NCBI GenBank assembly: GCA_902573735.1
Contig: CACGLH010000005.1
Location: forward strand, 1-64,000
DNA: 64,000 nt
Reading direction: 5' to 3'
Source of the DNA: an uncultured Alphaproteobacteria bacterium
GTDB lineage: Bacteria > Pseudomonadota > Alphaproteobacteria > Rhodobacterales > Rhodobacteraceae
Shown: positions 8,842 to 18,075 of the stretch, in pieces
Position numbering within the stretch: position 1 is the stretch's first letter
How the letters are laid out: the number at the start of each line of letters is the position of its first letter
Position numbers and translations under genes: made by a program
Notes under the pieces: model-generated
Databases searched by the model: none
The model's input: only the letters and a program-made list of their open reading frames with translations
What the model was told of the DNA's origin: nothing

Positions 8842-10680
8842 ATGGATAATGTTCTTACTGGTATAGAACTGATTAAACACTACCAAAAAGATTTAAGTAA
8901 TAGTCCAGGCGTATATAGAATGATAGATTTTAATCATAAGACTTTATACGTAGGCAAAGCAAGAAATTTAAAAAAAAGAGTATCCAGTTATACAAAATAT
9001 AGTGGTCACTCTTTGCGAATACAGCAAATGATTTTTGCTACATCTTCAATGTTATTTCTTACTACTAAAAATGAAACAGAAGCACTTTTATTAGAACAAA
9101 ATTTAATAAAGCAATTAAAACCAAAATATAATGTGCAATTAAGAGATGATAAATCTTTTCCTTATATTTTTATTTCTTCAGAGCATGATTTTCCACGTCT
9201 AGAAAAACACAGAGGTCAAAAAAAAAGAAGTGGTAAATATTATGGACCTTTTGCAAGTGCAGGGGCTGTTAATAGAACACTCAATACTTTACAAAAAGTT
9301 TTTTTGTTAAGATCATGTACAGATAAAGAAGTTGAAGCTGGAAATCGTCCCTGTCTTAATTTCCATTTGAAAAGATGTGCTGGTCCATGTTGTGGTAAGG
9401 TCAGTAAATCTGATTATTCAAAACTAGTAGCTTCAGCTGACGAATTTTTGCGAGGCAGATCAGAAGAAGTTCAAAAAAAGCTATCTGAAGAAATGATTTT
9501 GGCCTCAAGAGAGATGAACTACGAACTAGCAGCTTCTTACCGAGATAGGATTAAAGCAATCTCAAAAATTCAATCTATCCAGGGTATTAATCCTCAAAAA
9601 GTAAAAGAAGCTGACATCTTTGCGCTAAACTTTCAATCTGGTCAAGCTTGTGTACAAGTATATTTCATAAGATATAATCAAAACTGGGGCAACAGAGATT
9701 ATTATCCAAAAGTCTCATCTGATATGACCAAAAAAGAAATTTTGGAAGCATTTTTGGGCCAATTTTATTTAAATAGATTACCAGCTAAGGTGGTTTTAAT
9801 TTCTAATACAATAGATAATCAAAATCTATTAGAAAAACTTTTTTCAGAAAAACTTGGTAAAATTGTAAAAATTATTAATCCACAAAAAGGAGAAAAAAAA
9901 GAATTAGTCATTGATGCTTTAAGGAATGCGAAAGAAGGTTTGGAGCGGAAAATGGCTGAGAACTCAACACAAAAAAATCTACTATTAAAAATGGCAGATC
10001 TACTTAATCTCAAAAATTCTCCAGAAAGAATTGAAGTATACGATAATTCACATATTCAGGGAGCTTATGCAGTAGGGGCAATGGTAGTTTCTGGGCCAGA
10101 TGGTCTCATGAAATCAGAATATCGTAAGTTCAATATTAAGATAAGTGAATTAAGAAATAGAGACGATACGTCTATGATGCAGCATGTCTTTTCACGAAGA
10201 TTTAAGAAAAAAAATACTCAAGATCTAAAAATACCTGATGTTATAATTCTAGACGGAGGCAAAGGTCAGTTATCTATTATACAAAATTATCTTAATGATA
10301 TTGGTTATGGTAATATTCCAATAATTGCAATTGCAAAAGGTGAAAAAAGAAATTCAGGATTAGAAAAATTTTATCATAAAAAAAATATAGAACTTGAGAT
10401 TTCTAATAATGATCCCTTGAGATATTTTCTCCAAAGACTGAGAGATGAGGTTCATAGATTTGTAATTGGAGCACATAGACAAAAAAGAAGTAAATCTTTA
10501 ATGAGTACAAGACTAGACGAAATAACAGGATTGGGGGGGATAAGAAGAAAAAATTTGCTTATGAGGTTTGGTTCAACTAAAGAGGTTTCTAAAGCTTCAG
10601 TTAATGAATTACAAAAGGTTCAAGGAATTTCTCGTAATTTAGCAGAGCAAATTTATAATTTTTTTAATACAAACGATTAG
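8842..10680 (+). CDS. uvrC: Excinuclease ABC subunit C
   Basis: UvrC makes both incisions around DNA damage bound by UvrA and UvrB. The 612-residue length is normal. The GIY-YIG nuclease domain is at about residues 20-100 (PGVYRM, LYVGKARNLKKR, NETEALLLE). The UVR motif that binds UvrB is near 210-240, the RNase H-like second nuclease follows (EVYDNSHIQG, VILDGGKGQL), and a helix-hairpin-helix tail (ITGLGGIRRKNLL) ends the protein. It leads into pgsA 16 bases downstream, the usual alphaproteobacterial order. Confidence 0.97.
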   Translation: MDNVLTGIELIKHYQKDLSNSPGVYRMIDFNHKTLYVGKARNLKKRVSSYTKYSGHSLRIQQMIFATSSMLFLTTKNETEALLLEQNLIKQLKPKYNVQLRDDKSFPYIFISSEHDFPRLEKHRGQKKRSGKYYGPFASAGAVNRTLNTLQKVFLLRSCTDKEVEAGNRPCLNFHLKRCAGPCCGKVSKSDYSKLVASADEFLRGRSEEVQKKLSEEMILASREMNYELAASYRDRIKAISKIQSIQGINPQKVKEADIFALNFQSGQACVQVYFIRYNQNWGNRDYYPKVSSDMTKKEILEAFLGQFYLNRLPAKVVLISNTIDNQNLLEKLFSEKLGKIVKIINPQKGEKKELVIDALRNAKEGLERKMAENSTQKNLLLKMADLLNLKNSPERIEVYDNSHIQGAYAVGAMVVSGPDGLMKSEYRKFNIKISELRNRDDTSMMQHVFSRRFKKKNTQDLKIPDVIILDGGKGQLSIIQNYLNDIGYGNIPIIAIAKGEKRNSGLEKFYHKKNIELEISNNDPLRYFLQRLRDEVHRFVIGAHRQKRSKSLMSTRLDEITGLGGIRRKNLLMRFGSTKEVSKASVNELQKVQGISRNLAEQIYNFFNTND

Positions 10681-10696
10681 ATAGGTAACAATTGTA

Positions 10697-11260
10697 ATGA
10701 TTAATATCCCCAATTCTCTTACAATATTAAGAATAATTGGTGCATTATTTATACCTTTTATTCTTTTAATAGATGCCAAGGAATGGGGTTGTTTCATTGT
10801 ATTAATAATTTTTTTTCTATGTTCTGTTACAGATTATTTGGATGGCTTTATTGCTAGAAAACTTAATCAAAGATCTCAGCTAGGAAAGATGTTAGATCCT
10901 ATAGCAGATAAGTTATTGATTATATTGGTTTTATGTTTTCTCACTCTAGTTTTTAAAGATAAATATGGTTATCTCATTGGCATACCGAGCATATTAATAA
11001 TTACTAGAGAAATTCTAGTTTCTGGAATTCGTGAGTTTTTTGGCACTAAAAATAATATTTTTGATGTATTAACCTTGTCAAAATATAAAACTGCTTGCCA
11101 AATGTTAGCAATTATTTTGCTTTTTATATCTACACAAAATTTCATCTGGAATATTCAATTTTATTTTGTAGGAATAATTTTCTTATGGATTTCAGCGTTG
11201 ATTGCATTATATACAGGTCTAATTTACTTTATAAAATCACTAAAAATTTTGGAAGATTAA
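10697..11260 (+). CDS. pgsA: CDP-diacylglycerol--glycerol-3-phosphate 3-phosphatidyltransferase
   Basis: Membrane enzyme of 187 residues that forms phosphatidylglycerol phosphate, the first step of anionic phospholipid synthesis. The CDP-alcohol phosphotransferase signature is complete: DYLDGFIAR, then G and two aspartates in LGKMLDPIADK. Several hydrophobic segments follow. ATG start 16 bases after uvrC, and moaD follows after three bases. Confidence 0.95.
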   Translation: MINIPNSLTILRIIGALFIPFILLIDAKEWGCFIVLIIFFLCSVTDYLDGFIARKLNQRSQLGKMLDPIADKLLIILVLCFLTLVFKDKYGYLIGIPSILIITREILVSGIREFFGTKNNIFDVLTLSKYKTACQMLAIILLFISTQNFIWNIQFYFVGIIFLWISALIALYTGLIYFIKSLKILED

Positions 11261-11263
11261 ATT

Positions 11264-11512
11264 ATGAAAATTTTGTATTTTTCTTGGCTTCGAGAAAAAA
11301 TAGGTGTTCCATTTGAGGAATTAGAAGTCCAATCTGAAAATGTTAATGATCTAATAAAGGAACTTATAAGAACTGATCAAAAATATGCTTTAGCTTTTGA
11401 AGATATAAAATCGATAAGAGTTGCTGTAGACCAAAAATTAATACAAAATTTAAATGTATCTATTAAAAATGTAAAAGAAGTTGCTTTTTTTCCTCCAATG
11501 ACAGGTGGTTAA
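11264..11512 (+). CDS. moaD: Molybdopterin synthase sulfur carrier subunit
   Basis: Small beta-grasp protein (82 residues) ending in PPMTGG; the terminal Gly-Gly is activated to a thiocarboxylate and gives sulfur to molybdopterin together with MoaE. Both the length and the ending fit MoaD. It overlaps or abuts the moaE start, showing coupled translation of the two synthase subunits. Confidence 0.95.
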   Translation: MKILYFSWLREKIGVPFEELEVQSENVNDLIKELIRTDQKYALAFEDIKSIRVAVDQKLIQNLNVSIKNVKEVAFFPPMTGG

Positions 11513-11513
11513 T

Positions 11514-11987
11514 TTGAATAAAAAAATAAATAACTGCCTTATATCAGTAAACATTCAAAAAGATGATTTTGATGTAAATGCAGAAATTCAATCCATAAGA
11601 TCAAGAAAAATAATTGGCGGAATTATCAACTTTATAGGAGTAGTTCGAGATACTCAAAAAGAGAAAGAAGAATTGGTTTCCCTTGAATTAGAGCATTACC
11701 CAGGAATGACTGAAAAAGCAATTATGTCTATATGTCGAGACGCACAAAAAAGATGGGAAATAAATTTTGTTAGAGTAATTCATAGAGTTGGTAATTTAAA
11801 AACAGGGGATAATATTGTTTTAGTTATTACTGCTTCGGCTCACAGAAAAGAATCATTTAAGTCTGCTGAATTTATTATGGATTTTCTCAAAAGTAGGGCA
11901 CCCATTTGGAAAAAAGAGCATTATAAAACACATAGTTCTTGGGTTCAAAGCAAAGAAGCAGATGAATTATTGTTAAAAGATTGGTAA
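11514..11987 (+). CDS. moaE: Molybdopterin synthase catalytic subunit
   Basis: MoaE turns cyclic pyranopterin monophosphate into molybdopterin with MoaD. Clear motifs are GGIINFIGVVR, LELEHYPGMTEKAI, IHRVGNL, SAHRKESF and FLKSRAPIWKKE, the last carrying the active-site lysines. I chose TTG at 11514 because AGGTGG sits just upstream, inside the end of moaD; a GTG at 11505 would add three residues and overlap moaD. MoaB lies about 7 kb away; no moaA or moeA is visible. Confidence 0.94.
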   Translation: MNKKINNCLISVNIQKDDFDVNAEIQSIRSRKIIGGIINFIGVVRDTQKEKEELVSLELEHYPGMTEKAIMSICRDAQKRWEINFVRVIHRVGNLKTGDNIVLVITASAHRKESFKSAEFIMDFLKSRAPIWKKEHYKTHSSWVQSKEADELLLKDW

Positions 11988-12002
11988 TAAATTAGTTTCA
12001 AG

Positions 12003-12962
12003 CTATATCGAAATTCCGATTAAAGTTAAAACTACTATAAATCCTGAATTTCTATTTGATTTAAAAGTTTCAAGTGCTGAAATTGATGATGAAACATTTA
12101 GATTTTTAATTTGAAAAATAAGGTGAAAAATTAATATACCCATGCCAATAAAAAAAATGGTTATTCTAAGATAATTATCGACATTGTTTGTCAATAAAAT
12201 ACTTATGATTAATAGGCTTGAGAATAATATTATGAATAAAAATAACCAATTTTTAATTTTTTTTCCAAATAATATTGCTGTTGATTTAACTCCAATAAGA
12301 GTATCATCTTTAATATCTTGTAATGCATATATGGTATCATAAAAAAGAGTCCAAAAAATACAGGCTAAATACATTAAAAATACTGAGACAGATAACTCAT
12401 GAGTAATTGCTGAGTAACCAACTAACACGCCCCAGTTAAATGCCAACCCAAGGAAAATTTGTGGCCACCAGGTAAATCTTTTAGCAAGTGGATAAATTGT
12501 AACTAATAGAAGCGATAAACAAGCAACCAAAATGCTAAATTTATTGAATGTTAATAAAATTATAAAAGCTAATAAAGATTGAACTATCATCCAATATATA
12601 GCCCTCCTGATTGTAACCTGACCTGATGGAATAGGTCGATTTTGTGTTCTTTTAACTTTAGCATCATAATCTTTGTCTAAAATGTCATTCCAAGTACAAC
12701 CAGCTCCACGCATTAAAAAAGCTCCTATTGTACAGGCTATAAGCAACCAAATTTCATAAAATGAAACACTCAAGTTGTTTTTTTCGACGTAGGCAAGTAA
12801 TATACCAAATAAGCATGGTAACAAAAGTAGCCAAGTTCCTGTTGGTCTATCTGCTCTGCTAAGGTGAAGATATGGGATACTCCAATTTGGAAAATACTTA
12901 TTTACAAAATTTCCTTCGGATGAATCTGGGATCTTAACTATACTTTTTTTTAATGAATTCAA
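12003..12962 (-). CDS. ubiA: 4-hydroxybenzoate polyprenyltransferase
   Basis: Integral membrane prenyltransferase (about 319 residues) that joins 4-hydroxybenzoate to the polyprenyl tail in ubiquinone synthesis. Both aspartate-rich motifs are present: NDILDKDYD and DIKDD, with GAGCTWNDILD and YALQDIKDDTLIGVKSTA around them. There are eight or nine hydrophobic segments. No ATG is available; TTG at 12960-12962 has GGAG six bases upstream, better than the TTG at 12974. It diverges from rsmE with starts about 15 bases apart, so their control regions must lie inside each other's genes. Confidence 0.93.
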   Translation of the reverse strand: MNSLKKSIVKIPDSSEGNFVNKYFPNWSIPYLHLSRADRPTGTWLLLLPCLFGILLAYVEKNNLSVSFYEIWLLIACTIGAFLMRGAGCTWNDILDKDYDAKVKRTQNRPIPSGQVTIRRAIYWMIVQSLLAFIILLTFNKFSILVACLSLLLVTIYPLAKRFTWWPQIFLGLAFNWGVLVGYSAITHELSVSVFLMYLACIFWTLFYDTIYALQDIKDDTLIGVKSTAILFGKKIKNWLFLFIILFSSLLIISILLTNNVDNYLRITIFFIGMGILIFHLIFQIKNLNVSSSISALETFKSNRNSGFIVVLTLIGISI

Positions 12963-12976
12963 AAGGATCTCCAAAA

Positions 12977-13726
12977 GTGACCAAGAATATTACTAGACTT
13001 TATAGCGAAGTAAACCTTGCTAAATTATATGCTTCGAAAGGATATTATTATTTAACAAAAGATCAAATACATTATTTGATTGATGTTAAAAGAAGTAAAG
13101 AAGGTGATATTATAAATTTAATTGATGGACATTCAGGTGAATTCAATTGTGAAATAGTAGAACTTTCAAAAAAAGAAGTAATATTAAAAATTAATTATTT
13201 ATTAAATGAATTAGTAGCCCCATCTGATTTATTCGTTCTTTTTACTCCATTAAAAAAATCAAGGACAGATTTAGTTATTGAAAAGTGCGTTGAATTAGGT
13301 GTTAAAACTATAATACCTATTACCACTGATTTTACTGACATTCATTATTTCAATAAAAAAAGAAATAAAAAAATTATGGTTAGCTCTGCACAACAATGTG
13401 GAAGTACATGGATCCCAAATTTACTTGATTTAAATAAACTTGAAAATGTTTTAAATGAATGGGATAGCAATAGAATTTTATTTTTCTGTGACGAAAAATT
13501 AGAGGGTGATCCTATTTTTAAAGTATTTCGTAATTTAACACCATCTCCAGCTGCCATCTTAGTAGGTCCAGAAGGTGGATTTTCAGAAAAGGAAAAGACA
13601 CTTTTAAATAATTTTCCATTTGTCAAAAATGTTAGTTTAGGAAAGCAGATTTTAAGAGCAGAAACGGCTATGGTCTCAGCAGTAAGTATTTGGCAAAGTT
13701 ATTTTGGGAGTTGGGCACGTGATTAA
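12977..13726 (+). CDS. rsmE: 16S rRNA (uracil1498-N3)-methyltransferase
   Basis: RsmE methylates U1498 of 16S rRNA with S-adenosylmethionine. It is a SPOUT enzyme with an N-terminal PUA-like domain (DQIHYLIDVKRSKEGD) and the C-terminal trefoil-knot motifs ILVGPEGGFSEKE and VSLGKQILRAETA. I chose GTG at 12977 with AGGA ten bases upstream; an ATG at 12953 would overlap ubiA. gshA follows 53 bases later, the usual alphaproteobacterial pairing. Confidence 0.93.
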   Translation: MTKNITRLYSEVNLAKLYASKGYYYLTKDQIHYLIDVKRSKEGDIINLIDGHSGEFNCEIVELSKKEVILKINYLLNELVAPSDLFVLFTPLKKSRTDLVIEKCVELGVKTIIPITTDFTDIHYFNKKRNKKIMVSSAQQCGSTWIPNLLDLNKLENVLNEWDSNRILFFCDEKLEGDPIFKVFRNLTPSPAAILVGPEGGFSEKEKTLLNNFPFVKNVSLGKQILRAETAMVSAVSIWQSYFGSWARD

Positions 13727-13779
13727 ATCAAACTTTTTTTTAAAAACTCTTTCTTTTTTTGGATAAGGATGGTTCAAAT

Positions 13780-15141
13780 ATGTCAAAATTGAATGTAGTA
13801 GTAGAAAGTAAAAATCAACTTGTCCAATACTTAGAGGATGGTTGCAAACCCAAAAGCTCATGGAAAATTGGAACAGAACATGAAAAGTTTGGCTTTATTA
13901 AAAGTAATTTAAAGCCATTACCCTATAAAGGTAATTGTTCAGTACTTGGTGTTTTAAAGGGACTTATTGAAACTTTTGGATGGAAACCTATAAAAGAAAA
14001 AGGTCTTATTATAGGTCTAAAAAAAGATGATGCAAACATTACTTTGGAACCAGGTGGTCAATTAGAACTATCAGGAGGACTTTTAGATAGTGTTCATGAA
14101 ACGTGTTTAGAGGTAGCCACTCATTTGGCTGAGGTTAAAACAATTGCAGACAGAATTGGTTCTGGATTTATTGGACTTGGATCTGCACCAGAATGGTTGC
14201 ATGAAGAAATGCCAATCATGCCAAAAGATAGGTATAAATTAATGGCACCATATATGGAAAAAGTTGGTTCTCACGGAACTAAAATGATGTTTAGAACATG
14301 CACTGTACAAGTGAATCTAGATTATAGTTCGGAACCAGATATGGTAAAAAAAATGAGAGTTGGATTGGCAATACAACCTATCGCAACCGCTTTATTTGCT
14401 GCATCTCCATTTTTTGAGGGTAAAGTTACTGGATATAAAAGTTTCAGGTCAAGAATTTGGCACGATACGGATAAATCAAGAACAGGTATGCTCCCATTTG
14501 TTTTTGATGAAGGATATGGATTTGAATCGTGGGTAGATTATGCATTAGATGTTCCTATGTATTTTATCAAAAGGAATAATAAATATATCAATGCTTTGGG
14601 TCTTTCCTTTAGAGATTTTTTAGAAGGTAGATTATCAATTCTTCCTAATGAAAAACCTAAATTATCAGATTGGGTTGATCATCTAACAACAATTTTTCCA
14701 GAAGTAAGATTAAAACAATTTATCGAAATGCGTGGAGCGGATGCAGGCCCATGGTCCAGAATTTGTGCTCTCCCAGCATTTTGGGTTGGAATAATTTATG
14801 ACAAAAATGCACTAGATGCAGCTTGGGACATTTGCAAAGAATGGACATCAGAGGAACGTATCAAACTTTACAAGGATGTTTCAAAAATAGGTTATGATGC
14901 TAAAATACAAAATAAAACTGTTAAAGAGTTGGCTAATCAAATACTTAAACTTTCTGAGAATGGATTGAAAAATAGGAAAAAAATAAATATTCATGGAACT
15001 AAGCAGAATGAATGTGAATTTTTGTCTCCTTTGTTTTCAAGTTTAGAAAAGGGTATTTCTCTGGCCGACGAAATGCTCATTAAATACCATAAAGATTGGT
15101 CAAAAAATATAAAGCAAATTTATAACGAATACTCATATTAA
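13780..15141 (+). CDS. gshA: Glutamate--cysteine ligase (plant/alphaproteobacterial class)
   Basis: First enzyme of glutathione synthesis, joining L-glutamate and L-cysteine with ATP. The 453-residue protein has the class pattern WKIGTEHEKFGF, LEPGGQLELSGG, a run at RDRYKLMAPYM, and MRGADAGPW, as in plant and alphaproteobacterial enzymes. ATG at 13780 with AAGGAT upstream is preferred to TTG at 13759. The stop overlaps the convergent plsY stop by four bases. Confidence 0.93.
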   Translation: MSKLNVVVESKNQLVQYLEDGCKPKSSWKIGTEHEKFGFIKSNLKPLPYKGNCSVLGVLKGLIETFGWKPIKEKGLIIGLKKDDANITLEPGGQLELSGGLLDSVHETCLEVATHLAEVKTIADRIGSGFIGLGSAPEWLHEEMPIMPKDRYKLMAPYMEKVGSHGTKMMFRTCTVQVNLDYSSEPDMVKKMRVGLAIQPIATALFAASPFFEGKVTGYKSFRSRIWHDTDKSRTGMLPFVFDEGYGFESWVDYALDVPMYFIKRNNKYINALGLSFRDFLEGRLSILPNEKPKLSDWVDHLTTIFPEVRLKQFIEMRGADAGPWSRICALPAFWVGIIYDKNALDAAWDICKEWTSEERIKLYKDVSKIGYDAKIQNKTVKELANQILKLSENGLKNRKKINIHGTKQNECEFLSPLFSSLEKGISLADEMLIKYHKDWSKNIKQIYNEYSY

Positions 15142-15782
15142 TATTTAAATAGTTTTATTTTACTCTCTTTTCCCAAAATTAAGTTATAAATATTTTTTCT
15201 ATGACTGATTATTATTAATAATACCATTATAGTTTGGACCCAAACATAACTCAAATCGTTTATTATTACTAAAATTAATAAAGAAAAAATAGACGATATT
15301 AATGAAGATAAAGACGAAAACCTTGTTGTTAAAGCAATAAATATCCAAACCATACAAACAAAAATACCAATATAAATATTTAAAATTATTTGTATTCCAA
15401 TAAATGTAGCTACTCCTTTACCACCCTTAAAAAATAAAAAAATAGAAAAGAGATGGCCTACAAATACTCCAAATGCAGCAAAATGTGAAGCAGTAATTCC
15501 CAAAAATTCTCTTGCTAAAAATACAACAATTGAGCCTTTAGCTATGTCCATGATTAAGGTAAGAAAAGCTGCCGATTTGTTTCCTGTTCTTAAAACATTT
15601 GTTGCACCTATATTTCCAGAGCCTGTACTCCTAATATCACCTAATTTATAAAGTTTGGATATAAGAACTCCAAAAGGTATAGAACCGACTATGTAGGAAA
15701 TAAAAAAAATACAAAAAACCCATATTAAACCATCATTTGCTGTTGGAGATGCTCCCCAAAATCTAAAAACGTCAGGTATCAA
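15138..15782 (-). CDS. plsY: Glycerol-3-phosphate acyltransferase (acyl-phosphate type)
   Basis: Membrane enzyme (214 residues) that acylates glycerol-3-phosphate from acyl-phosphate. Family motifs are SIPFGVLISK, GSGNIGATNVLR and FKGGKGVATFIG, and five or more hydrophobic segments are visible. TTG start at 15780-15782 with AAGGAA five bases before it; it overlaps the pyrC' stop by 11 bases. An N-terminal extension of about 20 residues precedes the first membrane segment. In many relatives dprA follows here; in this genome gshA follows instead, on the other strand. Confidence 0.94.
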   Translation of the reverse strand: MIPDVFRFWGASPTANDGLIWVFCIFFISYIVGSIPFGVLISKLYKLGDIRSTGSGNIGATNVLRTGNKSAAFLTLIMDIAKGSIVVFLAREFLGITASHFAAFGVFVGHLFSIFLFFKGGKGVATFIGIQIILNIYIGIFVCMVWIFIALTTRFSSLSSLISSIFSLLILVIINDLSYVWVQTIMVLLIIISHRKNIYNLILGKESKIKLFKY

Positions 15783-17055
15783 TTGTATTCCTTGATTTAT
15801 AAATTTCGTTACCTTTTACAAAAGTTTTTAGTACTTCACCATATAATTTATACCCGTCAAATGGTGTATTTTTCGCTTTTGATAAAAGTTCGAACCTATC
15901 TACTGTAAATGGTTTGTCAGGATCAAAAAGTATTAAATCGGCAGGGTAGTCTTCTTTTAAAATTCCAGTCTTTAAATTTAATAATTTTGCAGGATTTAAT
16001 GATATTTTTTTAAATAACGTAGGTAAGTCTAAAATTTTATCATGTACTAATTTAAGACAAGCTGGAAGTAAAGTTTGTAATCCAATTGCCCCAAAGGCGG
16101 CCTTTTCAAAAGGTAATCTTTTACTTTCTTCATCTTGTGGTAAATGAAAGGAACTGATGGTATCTATGGTGTCATCTTTAATATTTTTTAATATAAATTC
16201 TTTATCTGAAATAGATCTTAATGGAGGACTAAGCTTAAAAAATGTTCTATAATTTTCTATGTAAGACTCGTCAAAAAGGAGATGGTGGATTGATATGCCA
16301 GCACTAATATTATTTCTTTTTGATTTAAGCTCTTTAATTTTCAAAAAACTTTTTTTTGTAGTTATTTGGGCTGCGTGATAATTAACCTTAGCTAAATCTG
16401 ATAATAGAGCATCTCTTTCTAGACCCATCAATTCAGTTTCTCTTGGAGCAGACGATAAACCCATCTTTGTTGAAAAAAGACTTGAAGTAGCAGATACTTT
16501 ATTTGATAAATAATAATCTTCACAGTGACCGATAAATAAACTCTGTAGAGATGAAGCATAATTTAAAGCTCTTAATAGAATTTTTGGATTTTTTATAGTT
16601 TTTAGGCCATTTGTAAATGCAATAGCCCCAGCATCTTGTAAAAAACTTAGTTCAGAAATTTCTTTTCCTTCAACTTTTTTTGTAATGGCAGCAGTTGGAA
16701 ATATCCTAACCTTACTAGATTCTCTTGCTCTTTTTATAAAAAATTCCAGTAACTCAGGATTATCAATTACTGGAATTGTATTTGGAAATGTTACAATAGA
16801 GGTAACACCTCCAGAGGCAGCGGCCATACTCGCTGATTTAAAACTTTCTTTATGTCTTTCTCCCGGTTCACAGATATGAACACCTAGATCTATAATCCCT
16901 GGTGCTAAATATTTATTTTTACAGTCAATTATAGCACCTTTACTAGGACCATTTATTTTATCAATGAAACCGTCTTCAATTGTAAGAGATCCATTTGCGA
17001 GAGTATTAGATTTCGGATCAATCAAAATTGCATTTATAAATGTTGTTTTAGACAT
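15772..17055 (-). CDS. Dihydroorotase-like protein PyrC', probably non-catalytic
   Basis: A 427-residue amidohydrolase-fold protein of the dihydroorotase family, lying between pyrB and plsY. The first metal motif, normally DxHxH, reads D56-L-G-V-H60, so the first histidine is glycine. FTNG at 147-150 replaces the usual FTDDG/FSDDG aspartate, and SSFHLPQ at 301-307 replaces TDHAPH, removing the catalytic aspartate. HCED (177-180) and HHL remain. This matches the inactive PyrC'/PyrX homologues that help assemble aspartate carbamoyltransferase in pseudomonads. A true dihydroorotase should be encoded elsewhere. It overlaps pyrB by 8 bases. Confidence 0.85.
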   Translation of the reverse strand: MSKTTFINAILIDPKSNTLANGSLTIEDGFIDKINGPSKGAIIDCKNKYLAPGIIDLGVHICEPGERHKESFKSASMAAASGGVTSIVTFPNTIPVIDNPELLEFFIKRARESSKVRIFPTAAITKKVEGKEISELSFLQDAGAIAFTNGLKTIKNPKILLRALNYASSLQSLFIGHCEDYYLSNKVSATSSLFSTKMGLSSAPRETELMGLERDALLSDLAKVNYHAAQITTKKSFLKIKELKSKRNNISAGISIHHLLFDESYIENYRTFFKLSPPLRSISDKEFILKNIKDDTIDTISSFHLPQDEESKRLPFEKAAFGAIGLQTLLPACLKLVHDKILDLPTLFKKISLNPAKLLNLKTGILKEDYPADLILFDPDKPFTVDRFELLSKAKNTPFDGYKLYGEVLKTFVKGNEIYKSRNTIDT

Positions 17056-17977
17056 TTTCGTTTTTGTTTTTAAGTAGGAGTTCTAAAACTGACATTCTTA
17101 CAGCCAAACCTGCCTCAACTTGCATAGTAATTACAGATTTATCTAAATTATCAGCTAGATTTCCATCAATTTCTATACCTCTATTCATAGGTCCAGGATG
17201 CATAATTATAGCTTTAGGTTTAGCATATTTCATTTTTCTATCATCAAGACCATATAAATGAAAATACTCTCTCTCTGAAGAGAAGTAACCTCCATCCATT
17301 CGCTCTTTCTGTAATCTAAGAACCATTACTACATCTACATCTCTTAGTCCATCAGCCATATTGTAAGATATATCAACACCAAGCTTATCAATATTTCTTG
17401 GTATTAAAGTTTTTGGTCCAATTAATGTAATCTTATTTCCAAGTTTTTTGTGACAAAAAATATTCGATCTAGCCACTCTACTATGAGAAATATCCCCACA
17501 AATAGCTATTTTAAGATTATCTGTCCTACCAACCCTTTTTTGTATAGTTAATAGATCCAATAAAGCCTGAGTTGGGTGTTCATGATTTCCATCACCTGCA
17601 TTTACTACTGGACATGTGACTTTTTCTGAAATTAATTGAACTGATCCTGAATTAGGATGCCTTATTACTAAAATATCTGGATTCATAGAATTTAAAGTAG
17701 CAGCAAGGTCAATCAGTGTTTCTCCTTTAGATTGAGAACTGTTACTCAAGGGAAAATTTACAACACTTGCTCCAAGTAATGTTCCGGCAATTTCAAAACT
17801 TACTTGCGTTCTTGTTGAATTTTCAAAGAAAAGATTTATTTGTGTCCGATTATTTAAAACTCTCTCTTTTATAGAAATCTTTTTATTTTTATAAAAATTA
17901 TCAGCATTTTTTATAATTGAGATAATTTCCTTCTTTGATAGATCTTCGATGCTTAATAAATCTTTTTTGTTTAACAA
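17048..17977 (-). CDS. pyrB: Aspartate carbamoyltransferase catalytic subunit
   Basis: PyrB joins carbamoyl phosphate and aspartate, the first committed step of pyrimidine synthesis. Length 309 residues is normal. Motifs are FFENSTRTQVSFE (carbamoyl-phosphate loop), GDGNHEHPTQALLDLLTI, and IMHPGPMNRGIEID. TTG start at 17975-17977 with AGAGG seven bases upstream. It is the first gene of pyrB-pyrC'-plsY and faces away from the UDG-like gene, with 98 bases between. Confidence 0.96.
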   Translation of the reverse strand: MLNKKDLLSIEDLSKKEIISIIKNADNFYKNKKISIKERVLNNRTQINLFFENSTRTQVSFEIAGTLLGASVVNFPLSNSSQSKGETLIDLAATLNSMNPDILVIRHPNSGSVQLISEKVTCPVVNAGDGNHEHPTQALLDLLTIQKRVGRTDNLKIAICGDISHSRVARSNIFCHKKLGNKITLIGPKTLIPRNIDKLGVDISYNMADGLRDVDVVMVLRLQKERMDGGYFSSEREYFHLYGLDDRKMKYAKPKAIIMHPGPMNRGIEIDGNLADNLDKSVITMQVEAGLAVRMSVLELLLKNKNENV

Positions 17978-18075
17978 TTAAAACTACCTCTTTATGTCTG
18001 AATTTATTATAAGTATATTATATTATCTAACAACAATCTTCAGAAAAGTTTTTAATTTATATAGAGATTAAACAA

